A stretch of DNA of 9,552 nucleotides, taken from an uncultured Marinosulfonomonas sp. GTDB taxonomy: Bacteria > Pseudomonadota > Alphaproteobacteria > Rhodobacterales > Rhodobacteraceae. The notes below the pieces were generated by a model. The model was not told where the DNA came from. It saw nothing but the letters and a program-made list of their open reading frames with translations, and made no database searches. The first letter of the stretch is position 1, and each line of letters begins with the position of its first letter. The stretch is from contig CAMZKY010000086.1 of NCBI GenBank assembly GCA_947311455.1, forward strand, positions 1 through 9,552, read 5' to 3'. Of the stretch, positions 1 through 6,360 are shown piece after piece. The translations under genes and the position numbers were made by a program.

Positions 1-130
1 AATCACCATCCTCCACGGTTTCCCAAATGCCTGTTTCAGGGTCAGCATGATAGGGCCAAGCATCACCAATCTGATCACGGGTTTCACCTATACGGTGCAA
101 AAGATCGTTCAAAAGGGTGCTGTGTTTCAT
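1..130 (-). CDS. Partial CDS, N-terminus of possible GH88-type unsaturated uronyl hydrolase
   Basis: Only the first 43 codons lie in the window; the frame is open to the left edge. The peptide starts MKHSTLLNDLLHRIGET and continues with IGDAWPYHADPETGIWETVEDGD. The run of aromatic residues, 'ADPETG.W' and 'DGD' resembles the start of GH88-type unsaturated glucuronyl/chondroitin disaccharide hydrolases, where a similar stretch leads into a D(W/F)TGGFW motif. That motif would lie outside the window, so the family call is tentative. The ATG at 130 has no Shine-Dalgarno of its own at normal spacing. An identical ATG at 140, created by a 10-bp tandem duplication, sits closer to a weak GGA but opens a different frame that stops after 18 codons. 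The gene lies 41 bp beyond the terminator that follows the TRAP binding-protein gene and is transcribed in the same direction, which would fit uptake plus breakdown of a sugar acid. A different hydrolase or an unrelated protein cannot be excluded. Confidence 0.5.
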   Translation of the reverse strand, partial: MKHSTLLNDLLHRIGETRDQIGDAWPYHADPETGIWETVEDGD

Positions 131-146
131 GGTGTTTCATGGTGTT
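122..146. repeat. 10-bp tandem duplication across the start codon
   Basis: The unit GTGTTTCATG occurs at 122-131 and 132-141, followed by a partial third copy GTGTT at 142-146. On the coding (minus) strand this reads ACACCATGAA twice and duplicates the ATG. Ten is not a multiple of three, so the two ATGs are in different frames. The GGA at 148-146 is 5 nt from the outer ATG (140) and 15 nt from the inner ATG (130), which begins the long frame. Confidence 0.9.
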
Positions 147-171
147 CCACTTTGAACAAAAGGGGCCTGTA

Positions 172-204
172 AAAAAGGCCGGACGCAAAACATCCGGTCT
201 TTTT
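172..204 (-). terminator. Rho-independent terminator after the TRAP binding-protein gene
   Basis: Arms at 172-183 and 193-204 pair over 12 positions around a 9-nt loop (core CCGGA/TCCGG flanked by A5/T5). One position is G-T on the plus strand and therefore A-C on the minus transcript. Read on the minus strand, the stem ends in a run of six T, so it fits a terminator for dctP, whose stop is 17 bp upstream. The A/T flanks also make it plausible in the other direction. Its place between dctP and the next co-directional gene could let the binding protein be made in excess of downstream products. Confidence 0.85.
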
Positions 205-220
205 GTTCTTTTGCGGCGAT

Positions 221-1270
221 TTAGTTTCCGGAATATTTCGCAACCAAGGATTGTGCATCGGCAACCATCGCCGCACCATCAAGGCCTTTGGAGGTGACTT
301 CGACAATCCAGTCAGCAGTCAGCTTATCGCCAATGGCGCGCAATTCGGCCACCACTGAATCGTCAAGCGTTACAATGGTGTTGCCGCGTTTACGCACAAC
401 CGCTTCGCCCAGATCATCGCCTTCGTCCATGGCACGGCCAGCCCAGCCGGAGGTTTCAACGCCGGAGTTCGCATCGATCACCGCTTTCAGATCATCGGGC
501 AACGCATTATAGCTGTCTTTGTTCATCGCCCAGATGAAATAAGTGTTATAAAGCGCGCGATCACCACCAATTTGGGTGTGGCTATCGGCCAGTTCATGCA
601 CTTTCAACGGGGGCACAATTTCCCAAGGGATCACGCCGCCATCAACAATACCTTTTGACAAAGCTTCGGGAAACGCCGGAACCGGCATACCAACGGGTGT
701 TGCGCCAACGGCTTCTAGCAATTTATTCGCCTGACGTGACGGGCCGCGCAGTTTCAAACCGTTAAAATCGGCAATGGATGTAATCGCATCACCTTTTTTG
801 TGGATAACGCCCGGACCGTGCACGTGTACGGCAAGCAGGTGAACATCGGAAAAACGCTCGCCCATATATTTGGCTGTATAATCCCACGCCGCTTTAGAGG
901 ACGCTTCTGCCGACATGGATGTCATAAACGGCAGCTCAAATGCCTCTGCTTCCGGGAAACGGCCAGGTGTATAGGCCGGAATGGCCCACCCGCCATCAAT
1001 CACGCCGTCACGAATTTGGTCATACAATGCAGGTGGTTTACCGCCCAGCTGCATACCTGGATAAAGCTCGATTTTAATCCGTCCACCGGAATCTTTTTCA
1101 ATTTTATCGGCCCATGGCTGCATAAACAGGCGCGGAACCGAACCTTTTGGCGAAATAAAGTGTTGAAAGCGCAGTGTTACCTCTGCGGAAAAGCTGGCTG
1201 TTGTTGTCACTCCAAGGCTAAGCGCCCCTGCAACCGCGGCAGCCAATGTTGATCTACGTGTTAATTTCAT
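221..1270 (-). CDS. dctP: TRAP transporter substrate-binding protein, DctP family
   Basis: 349 aa, the usual length for the periplasmic receptor of a tripartite ATP-independent (TRAP) carboxylate transporter. Residues 1-29 form an export signal (K, twin Arg at 5-6, hydrophobic run AAAVAGALSLG, probable cleavage after SFSA). 'TRRSTLA' resembles a Tat signal, although Sec export is also possible. The mature part shows typical DctP features: 'VTLRFQHFIS', 'LYPGMQLGG', and 'FNGLKLRGPSR' at 169-179, with R175 at the position of the conserved Arg that salt-bridges the substrate carboxylate. This is followed by 'PVPAFPEALSKGIVDGG'. The ligand is therefore probably a carboxylic acid (organic acid or sugar acid); the exact one cannot be read. 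The ATG is preceded by GGGAGGA at good spacing. The membrane partners DctQ and DctM are not in the window: a terminator and an unrelated frame follow, so they are either beyond the left edge or elsewhere in the genome. Confidence 0.93.
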   Translation of the reverse strand: MKLTRRSTLAAAVAGALSLGVTTTASFSAEVTLRFQHFISPKGSVPRLFMQPWADKIEKDSGGRIKIELYPGMQLGGKPPALYDQIRDGVIDGGWAIPAYTPGRFPEAEAFELPFMTSMSAEASSKAAWDYTAKYMGERFSDVHLLAVHVHGPGVIHKKGDAITSIADFNGLKLRGPSRQANKLLEAVGATPVGMPVPAFPEALSKGIVDGGVIPWEIVPPLKVHELADSHTQIGGDRALYNTYFIWAMNKDSYNALPDDLKAVIDANSGVETSGWAGRAMDEGDDLGEAVVRKRGNTIVTLDDSVVAELRAIGDKLTADWIVEVTSKGLDGAAMVADAQSLVAKYSGN

Positions 1271-1337
1271 CGTGTTTCCTCCCTTTACGATTCGACTTGC
1301 ACCATAGGCGCAGGTTTTCCTGATCGTTGCAACTGCA

Positions 1338-1351
1338 ATGATCTAGATCAA
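1338..1351 (-). promoter_or_regulatory. FNR/FnrL-like dyad upstream of dctP
   Basis: On the minus strand the site reads TTGATCTAGATCAT, matching 13 of 14 positions of the FNR-family consensus TTGATNNNNATCAA. The inner TGATCTAGATCA (1339-1350) is a perfect 12-bp palindrome. It lies 68 bp upstream of the dctP ATG. If the TATAAT at 1368-1363 is the -10 box, the site is centred about 11-12 bp downstream of the start site, a position expected to repress. If a weaker TATGGT at 1306-1301 is used, the site is about 50 bp upstream of that start and could activate. Binding by an FNR-type oxygen sensor is inferred from the match alone. Confidence 0.55.
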
Positions 1352-1362
1352 TTGAAATTGTG

Positions 1363-1368
1363 ATTATA
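1363..1368 (-). promoter_or_regulatory. Candidate -10 box (TATAAT) for dctP
   Basis: The minus strand carries a perfect TATAAT 92 bp upstream of the dctP ATG. No good -35 hexamer is found at 16-18 bp, so the promoter, if real, is either weak or activator-dependent. The rest of the 142-bp gap (1271-1412) holds the dctP ribosome-binding site, the FNR-like dyad and a short CAGG-TTTT-CCTG dyad at 1311-1322. No terminator for the upstream peptidase gene is evident in it. Confidence 0.45.
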
Positions 1369-1412
1369 CCCTAAAATCTGTGAGCAAATGTGCAAGTCTT
1401 TTGCAAAATGTT

Positions 1413-2258
1413 CTACAAACGACTGGTTCCAAACGTATCACATGTGCCAATTTCAGGGTTTTCATAGCCGCGTTTAAACCATTTTTGCCGTTGAGCCGAC
1501 GTACCGTGGGTAAAGGTGTGTGGCATAGGGCGCTGGCCGGCATTTCGTTGCAACGTGTCATCGCCGATCTGTTTGGCAGCATTGATTGCCTCGGCAATAT
1601 CGCCGCGCTCTATCGAATTAAACCGTGCCTTGGCATAGCGCGCCCAAACCCCTGACAGACAATCGGCTTGCAGCTCAATGCGCACCGAAATCGCATTGCT
1701 TTCAGCTTTGCTAACCCGACGACGAATTTCATTGGCCTTTGATAAAATCCCCAGTTCGTCCTGAACATGATGCGCCACCTCATGGGCCACAACATAGGCC
1801 GAGGCAAAATCGCCCCCTGCCCCCAAACGGCGGCTAAGAGTGGCGAAAAAATCGGTATCCAGATAAATTTTCTTGTCGCCCGGGCAATAAAATGGCCCTG
1901 TTGCGCCATTTGCCCCGCCGCAGGCCGATTGGGTCGCGCCCTTGAACAACACCAGAACCGACGGAGTATAGCGTTTGCCAGCCTTTTTGAATATCTCGTC
2001 CCAGACCTCTTCGGTATCTGCCAAAGTAACCGACACAAATTCGCCCGCACGCTGATCCGCCTGCGTTATCTGCCCTCCGCCTGATTGGGTCGAGGCGGTC
2101 AGGTTTCCATTGCCAATCAAACCCGAGACATCCACATTAAAGAACGCGCCAATCAGCAACACCGCAATCAATCCCAGCCCGCCAACACCGGCTTTGCCCG
2201 CACTCATCCGGCGGCGATCTTCAATATTCCGGCTTCCCCGACGACCTTGCCATTTCAT
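1413..2258 (-). CDS. Membrane-anchored neutral zinc metallopeptidase, YpfJ family
   Basis: 281 aa from the ATG at 2258. The N-terminus MKWQGRR followed by 'GSRNIEDRRR' is the hallmark start of the YpfJ/'neutral zinc metallopeptidase' family (Pfam Zn_peptidase). A single membrane segment (roughly residues 25-41, GVGGLGLIAVLLIGAFF) follows, so the C-terminal catalytic domain is probably periplasmic. The zincin motif HEVAH is at about residues 159-163, with the third ligand expected at the Glu of 'ELQADC' (about 195). 'CGGANGATGPFYCPGDKKIYLD' just ahead is also typical. The substrate of this family is not established. A longer reading from a GTG at 2267 is possible, but AGGAG at 2271-2267 overlaps that GTG and lies exactly 8 nt from the ATG, and the family start also matches the ATG. 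It has its own promoter and is divergent from the yqaA-dsbB pair. Confidence 0.92.
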   Translation of the reverse strand: MKWQGRRGSRNIEDRRRMSAGKAGVGGLGLIAVLLIGAFFNVDVSGLIGNGNLTASTQSGGGQITQADQRAGEFVSVTLADTEEVWDEIFKKAGKRYTPSVLVLFKGATQSACGGANGATGPFYCPGDKKIYLDTDFFATLSRRLGAGGDFASAYVVAHEVAHHVQDELGILSKANEIRRRVSKAESNAISVRIELQADCLSGVWARYAKARFNSIERGDIAEAINAAKQIGDDTLQRNAGQRPMPHTFTHGTSAQRQKWFKRGYENPEIGTCDTFGTSRL

Positions 2259-2284
2259 AACGCGCACTCCTAATTATTTTTGTC

Positions 2285-2312
2285 AGAATACCAAAGCCCA
2301 CCCGCTTCACAA
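2285..2312 (-). promoter_or_regulatory. Sigma70-type promoter of the metallopeptidase gene
   Basis: On the minus strand TTGTGA (2312-2307) and TATTCT (2290-2285) are separated by 16 bp. Transcription would start near 2278, giving a leader of about 20 nt that contains the AGGAG ribosome-binding site. For the opposite strand, TTGACC at 2325-2330 could be a -35 box for yqaA, but no convincing -10 follows. Confidence 0.55.
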
Positions 2313-2373
2313 GGGCAGACTCACTTGACCTTGGCGTCGCTCTGTGATGCATGGACTAAAAAAGAGCGGATAC

Positions 2374-2955
2374 ATGATGATTAAGCGATTTTACAACTGG
2401 ACAATATCCTTGGCTGAAAGCCCCTATGCTTTGTGGGCACTTGCGGTTGTGGCCTTTGTTGAAAGCTCGGTTTTTCCGATTCCCCCCGATGTGATTATGA
2501 TCCCGATGATTATTGCTCGCCCGTCCAAAGCGTTTTTAATCGCAACCGTCGCCATGGCCGCATCGGTTATGGGCGCATTGTTGGGGTATTATATCGGTGC
2601 GGGCCTGTTTGATGTGGTTGGCAAGCCCATTCTGGAATTTTATGGCAAAACCGACGCAGCAGCCGATTTTAGCCAGCGTTTCAAAGAATACGGCGCGTGG
2701 GCTGTGTTAATTGCAGGGGTAACGCCGTTTCCCTTCAAAGTGATTACCATTATGTCGGGGTGGACGGGTTTAAACCTGACCATATTCATTGTGTCGGCCA
2801 TTGTTGCCCGTGGGTTGCGGTTCTTTATCATTGCGGCATTATTGTGGAAATTCGGCGCACCAATTCGTGACTTTATTGAAAAGCGTTTAGGCCTTATGTT
2901 CATTCTATTCCTAACGCTGCTGCTGGGCGGCTTTTATTTGGTGAAATTCCTATGA
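2374..2955 (+). CDS. YqaA-type DedA/VTT-domain membrane protein
   Basis: 193 aa from ATG 2374, a small integral inner-membrane protein of the YqaA branch of the DedA/SNARE-associated (VTT) superfamily. Visible family signatures are 'FVESSVFPIPPDV' at 28-40 (acidic residue followed by P.PP.), 'GALLGYYIGAGLFD' at 67-80, 'F.QRFKEYGAWAVLIAGVTPFPFKV' around 99-123, and 'ARGLRFF' at 145-151. A final hydrophobic segment covers 173-193. DedA proteins are implicated in lipid carrier or phospholipid translocation and in membrane-potential homeostasis; the role of the YqaA branch is not defined. Starting at the upstream GTG (2344) would add ten residues without a ribosome-binding site. The ATG at 2374 follows a purine-rich AAGAG and matches the family start; ATG 2377 is equally possible. 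The stop overlaps the start of dsbB by 4 bp (ATGA), so the two proteins are translationally coupled. Confidence 0.85.
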   Translation: MMIKRFYNWTISLAESPYALWALAVVAFVESSVFPIPPDVIMIPMIIARPSKAFLIATVAMAASVMGALLGYYIGAGLFDVVGKPILEFYGKTDAAADFSQRFKEYGAWAVLIAGVTPFPFKVITIMSGWTGLNLTIFIVSAIVARGLRFFIIAALLWKFGAPIRDFIEKRLGLMFILFLTLLLGGFYLVKFL

Positions 2956-3413
2956 CACGTAAAAACATGATCTATCTGGCGATGCTTGGCTCTCTTGGTT
3001 TGCTGCTGGGGGCGCTGGCATTTCAATATATTGGCGCCATGACCCCGTGTGAGCTGTGCGTTTGGCAAAGATGGCCGCATGTGGTTGCGTTGATCGCTGG
3101 ATTTATTGCTTTAAATATGCGCGGTCGGTTTTTTCTGTTGGTTGGCGCAATGGGTGCCGCCACGTCGGGCGCGATTGGCATCTACCATACGGGTGTAGAA
3201 CGTAAATGGTGGGAAGGCCCCACATCTTGCACATCCTCGGGTACCCGTGGGATATCAGCCGAAGATCTGCTGGAAAACATCATGGCTACGCCTTTGGTGC
3301 GCTGCGATGAAGTGCCTTGGGAAATGTTCACTCTTTCCATGGCAAGCTGGAATGCGATCATTTCATTTGGTTTGGCGTTGATCTGGATCGTGGCAATCAA
3401 AGCCAGATCCTGA
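2952..3413 (+). CDS. dsbB: Disulfide bond formation protein DsbB
   Basis: 153 aa, four-helix inner-membrane quinone reductase that reoxidises the periplasmic thiol oxidase DsbA. The first redox pair C33-E-L-C36 lies just after the first helix and is followed by R40, the conserved quinone-site Arg ('CELCVWQRWPH'). The second pair, C93 and C118, sits in the large periplasmic loop (residues 82-122). The last helix is preceded by the typical 'SMASWN' (129-134). All four catalytic cysteines are present, so it should be functional. The length is close to that of alphaproteobacterial DsbB. It starts within the yqaA stop (ATGA overlap). Its end faces the end of trgB with only 8 bp between them and no visible terminator, so the two convergent transcripts probably overlap. 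No dsbA lies in the window. Confidence 0.95.
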   Translation: MTRKNMIYLAMLGSLGLLLGALAFQYIGAMTPCELCVWQRWPHVVALIAGFIALNMRGRFFLLVGAMGAATSGAIGIYHTGVERKWWEGPTSCTSSGTRGISAEDLLENIMATPLVRCDEVPWEMFTLSMASWNAIISFGLALIWIVAIKARS

Positions 3414-3421
3414 GAACCACC

Positions 3422-4555
3422 TTATAAACCCGCATTCTGACGTAACCTATCACGATGACGGGCCAGCCAATTGGCCATCATGATCAATATCAGATTGTTT
3501 GCCGCGCGGCTGTCCACATATTCCATGAGGGCCTGATAGGAAACAATCTGGCTACGGATGTTTTCGGCCTCTGAATCCAGACCGTTAATCCCCTCTTGGA
3601 TGTCTTTCAAATTGCACAGCCCGATATATGAGTAAAAGTATTCGGTCGAACAGCCGGGCGACGGATAGGCCTGCGATACCTCGATCAGTTCTGACGGGGC
3701 TACTCCGGCTTCTTCCATACATTCTCGGTGCGCGGCCGCCTGTGGGCTTTCCCCTACATCCACGTGGCCGCAAACCGGCTCGATTGACCATGGCCTATCT
3801 TCGCCGCGCGCAAAGGGGCCAAGGCGAAACTGCTCAACCAATAAAACACAATCTTCTACCGGATCATAAGGTAAAACGCATGCCACATCAAAACCGGTAA
3901 ATGTGGCGCGGTTCACCTTTTCGCTTAAATCACCATTATATTTGGTGAACTGAAGATCAAATTCCTGCATGTTGAAAAAGTTGCAATAGGGCCGTGTGTG
4001 AATATCAATCCGCACATCTTTGCGGGCCAAATCCGTGCTGAAATCATGATCGCGTTGATGGGTTTGCGCGCGCAAAACAGATGCGGCGCGCATCCGGATT
4101 GGGCCGAAACGCTCTGCCAAAGTTTGCCCGTCGATCTGCCCGTAATATGACATGGCTTCTTGCGCAGCCAACAGCGCAAGCGGCGCGTATTCGGCACACC
4201 AATCTTGCAACCGCCACGGCGCGCCTTTTACCGGCGCTGAGATCGGAAAAAACACGCTGGCTTGGACAGGCCCGTTTGAAGAGAGTATGGACAAGTGTTG
4301 GATGTCATAGGCATATCCAGCCTCATAATAGGCCAAACGATCCAGATCTTCGCTCGACAATCGTGAAACCAGCAGTCCTTTTGCCGATGCATCCTTTGAC
4401 GCCTCGAGAAACGGATAGGCCTGATCTTTCACCCAATGCGCCTGATAGCCTGATAATTCGGCATCGCAAATATTGGCAGAAACACACACCCGCCCCAATA
4501 CAATTTCCAACAAAGGCCGATGCGCCAGCGTCCCGAAAAAGAAAAACGTTTTCAC
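3422..4555 (-). CDS. trgB: Tellurite-resistance protein TrgB: GGCT-like domain fused to ADP-ribose-type Nudix hydrolase
   Basis: 377 aa from a GTG at 4555. Residues 1-85 look like a gamma-glutamylcyclotransferase (AIG2/GGACT-like) domain: 'FFFGTL' at 5-10 equals the family's YGTL loop, and E78 in 'YYEAGYAYD' fits the catalytic Glu. Residues about 185-365 are a Nudix hydrolase of the ADP-ribose/nucleoside-diphosphate-sugar type: 'LLVEQFRLG' at 238-246 and a complete Nudix box at 263-285 (G263, E269, R277-E278, E281-E282, G284). The middle (86-184) is an unassigned linker. The family contributes to tellurite resistance in Rhodobacter sphaeroides; its chemical reaction is unknown to me. The start was chosen because GTG follows the trgA stop after one base (TAG-G-GTG), GGA lies 6 nt before it, and the domain begins right there. 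An ATG at 4627 would add 24 residues that are merely out-of-frame trgA. Last gene of the aminotransferase-trgA-trgB operon. Confidence 0.88.
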   Translation of the reverse strand: MKTFFFFGTLAHRPLLEIVLGRVCVSANICDAELSGYQAHWVKDQAYPFLEASKDASAKGLLVSRLSSEDLDRLAYYEAGYAYDIQHLSILSSNGPVQASVFFPISAPVKGAPWRLQDWCAEYAPLALLAAQEAMSYYGQIDGQTLAERFGPIRMRAASVLRAQTHQRDHDFSTDLARKDVRIDIHTRPYCNFFNMQEFDLQFTKYNGDLSEKVNRATFTGFDVACVLPYDPVEDCVLLVEQFRLGPFARGEDRPWSIEPVCGHVDVGESPQAAAHRECMEEAGVAPSELIEVSQAYPSPGCSTEYFYSYIGLCNLKDIQEGINGLDSEAENIRSQIVSYQALMEYVDSRAANNLILIMMANWLARHRDRLRQNAGL

Positions 4556-4556
4556 C

Positions 4557-5009
4557 CTATTTCCAACGCCGCGCAACCCAGCCACATAAAGCGCCGCCAA
4601 CAACGGCACCAACCATAAATGTACCAACGATTTCGGGGGTTGCGAGCAAGCGTAAGTTACTTATCGTAAACTCAATCGTGCCCTGAAATGCCTCTCCAAC
4701 CCCATGATATCGTTTCTTTAACGACAGATGCAGCATCTGGCTTATGGCGGTGCTGGTAACAGCCCAAAGCACCACAGTAATCACAGTCGTAAACCCGTTA
4801 CTCAGCGATCTTTTCGCTGTTGCATTGGCCCGTTGACTGTTCAATGCCCAGCCCCAGGTGAAACCATACAGCGCATTACGTTCGGCAAACCAATCCAACA
4901 TGTGGCCGGACGCGATTTCACGTGGAATCGTAGGCAGGAGCATCTGTGACACACCCCAAGCAAGGAGGGCAAAGAACAAAGCACCAGTTAAGCGTGCAGC
5001 GGTAGGCAT
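4557..5009 (-). CDS. trgA: Tellurite-resistance membrane protein TrgA
   Basis: 150 aa small integral membrane protein of the TrgA family, found mainly in Rhodobacterales. It begins MPTAARLTGALFFALLAWG, the conserved start of the family. Hydrophobic segments are seen at about 5-24, 46-57 (weaker), 72-91 and 125-145. The conserved block 'RNALYGFTWGW' at 44-54, 'SNGFTTVITVVLWAV' at 70-84 and 'LSLKKRY' at 96-102 support the call. In R. sphaeroides trgAB confers high-level tellurite resistance; the molecular role of TrgA (transport or membrane maintenance) is not known. AGGAG at 5020-5016 gives a good ribosome-binding site. It lies 35 bp after the aminotransferase gene, and its TAG stop is one base before the GTG of trgB, which implies termination-reinitiation coupling. 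Confidence 0.88.
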   Translation of the reverse strand: MPTAARLTGALFFALLAWGVSQMLLPTIPREIASGHMLDWFAERNALYGFTWGWALNSQRANATAKRSLSNGFTTVITVVLWAVTSTAISQMLHLSLKKRYHGVGEAFQGTIEFTISNLRLLATPEIVGTFMVGAVVGGALCGWVARRWK

Positions 5010-5044
5010 CAGATTCTCCTATTGGTTAGCTCATAATGCCAGCG

Positions 5045-6271
5045 TTATAGCGTTTGATCAAGCGCGCTGATCAGTTTATCAACCTCGGCTTTGCTGGTAT
5101 AATGTACAAAACTGACCCGCAACACCCCTTTGGACGGGTCAATGCCCATGGCCTCGAGTGGCCTGACCGCGTAAAAATCGGCCCCGCCTGCCATGATCCC
5201 GTGGGTGGCCAGTTCTTGCGCCACAGCACCGGCATTGCCAGCCAGCTCGACGGCAACCGTAGGCGCACGCCCCGCAGCATCGCGCGGGCCTAACAGGCGG
5301 GTCGTGTTCTTTTCGCTGAAATAATCCAGCAAAGGTTGTAGCAATTCGGTTTCGGCCCGACCAACCAGATCATGCAGTTTGGCGGCGCGCTTTGATGCGC
5401 TCACCTTAACAGAAAAATGATGCGCATAGAGATCATCGATGTAATCCACCATCCCCGCACAGGCCGCCACCTGTGCGTGATCCGGCCCCGCAGGGGTGAA
5501 CCGTTTGTAAAGGCTATCGCCGTTGAAATAGTGCCCCTGATTGGGCAGCGTCATGCCTAAATCACGCCGGATCACCATGATCCCTTGATGCGGACCATAG
5601 GTTTTATAGGCTGAAAACAAATAGATATCAGCGCCGATTTCATCAACATTAACAAAGCCATGCGGCGCATAGCTCACCCCGTCCACACAGGAATAAGACC
5701 CGTTTTCGCGCGCCAATCTGCATATTTCAGCCACCGGATTGATTTCCCCGACCACGTTTGAACAATGGGGAAAACAGACCAGTTTAACCTTTTCATCCAG
5801 CAGGTTTTTCAGATCATCCAGATCCAGATGCCCTGTATCGGGATCAATACACCATTCGCGAATTTCAAAGCCTTCCTCCCCCAACCGGCGCCATGGCCCT
5901 GTGTTGGCTTCGTGATCCTGATTGGTGACAATAATCGCATCACCTGCCGTTAAATGCTGACGAAACGCCTGCGCCAATACATAGGTGTTTTGCGTGGTCG
6001 AAGGGCCGAACGACAGCTCGTCCGTATCAACCCCCAGCATCGCCGCCAGACGCGAACGTGCCTCGTCCATTTCATCGCCGGCCAGCACTGCGGCCTTAAA
6101 CGGATGATAGGGCTGCACCTTGCGTTGATGGTAATAGCGAAATAAACGATCAATCACCGGTTTGCAGGTATATGACCCGCCTGCATTTTCAAAAAACGCC
6201 TGCCCTTGCAAAGAGGGCTCATGAAAGGCCGGAAATTGGCGGCGCACATAATCGATATCCAGATGGGGCAT
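5045..6271 (-). CDS. Class-V aminotransferase, cysteine-desulfurase-like (VC1184-type), no loop Cys
   Basis: 408 aa PLP enzyme of fold-type I, class V. K223 in 'FSAYKTYGPH' is the PLP-binding Lys. H120 in 'QDHEAN' should stack on the ring, D197 in 'CVDGVSYAPHG' should bind the pyridine nitrogen, and R385 in 'LRVSFVHYTS' should hold the substrate carboxylate. The start 'FFENAGGSYTCKPVID' and overall layout fit the group usually annotated as cysteine desulfurase family protein, VC1184 subfamily. The loop that in SufS-type enzymes carries the persulfide Cys reads 'GIMAGGADFYAVRPLEAMG' (358-376) and has no Cys, so sulfur transfer of the SufS kind is unlikely and the substrate is unknown. ATG 6271 is preceded by AAGGAA at 6-7 nt. 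First gene of a likely operon with trgA and trgB; the 255-bp gap upstream should hold its promoter and contains repeats. Confidence 0.88.
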   Translation of the reverse strand: MPHLDIDYVRRQFPAFHEPSLQGQAFFENAGGSYTCKPVIDRLFRYYHQRKVQPYHPFKAAVLAGDEMDEARSRLAAMLGVDTDELSFGPSTTQNTYVLAQAFRQHLTAGDAIIVTNQDHEANTGPWRRLGEEGFEIREWCIDPDTGHLDLDDLKNLLDEKVKLVCFPHCSNVVGEINPVAEICRLARENGSYSCVDGVSYAPHGFVNVDEIGADIYLFSAYKTYGPHQGIMVIRRDLGMTLPNQGHYFNGDSLYKRFTPAGPDHAQVAACAGMVDYIDDLYAHHFSVKVSASKRAAKLHDLVGRAETELLQPLLDYFSEKNTTRLLGPRDAAGRAPTVAVELAGNAGAVAQELATHGIMAGGADFYAVRPLEAMGIDPSKGVLRVSFVHYTSKAEVDKLISALDQTL

Positions 6272-6360
6272 AGCAAATTCCTTTTGTTAATCTGAGTCTA
6301 ATCGCAACACCGCGAAAAACCAACCTGAAAACCGGAAATCCGCCTGCGACTCAAAAATCA

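Noticed and set aside
800..1252. 150-codon plus-strand frame antisense to dctP
   Set aside because: Lies entirely within a well-supported gene; its Cys/His/Arg-rich composition is typical of an antisense shadow.
2259..2267. GTG start at 2267 for the metallopeptidase
   Set aside because: The only ribosome-binding site (AGGAG 2271-2267) overlaps this GTG and is ideally spaced for ATG 2258, which also gives the family-typical MKWQGRR start.
2344..2373. GTG start at 2344 for the YqaA-like protein
   Set aside because: No Shine-Dalgarno precedes it, and the extra residues have no family match; ATG 2374 fits better.
3414..3421. Bidirectional terminator between dsbB and trgB
   Set aside because: The convergent gap is 8 bp and no hairpin with a T-tract is visible there.
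4556..4627. N-terminal extension of trgB from ATG 4627 (401-aa reading)
   Set aside because: The added 24 residues overlap the well-conserved C-terminal part of trgA in another frame; the GTG at 4555 follows the trgA stop by one base, has GGA at good spacing and begins the recognisable domain.
4081..4686. 201-codon open frame on the plus strand
   Set aside because: Antisense to trgB and trgA, no domain-like pattern, rich in Arg/Pro/Thr as expected of a shadow frame.
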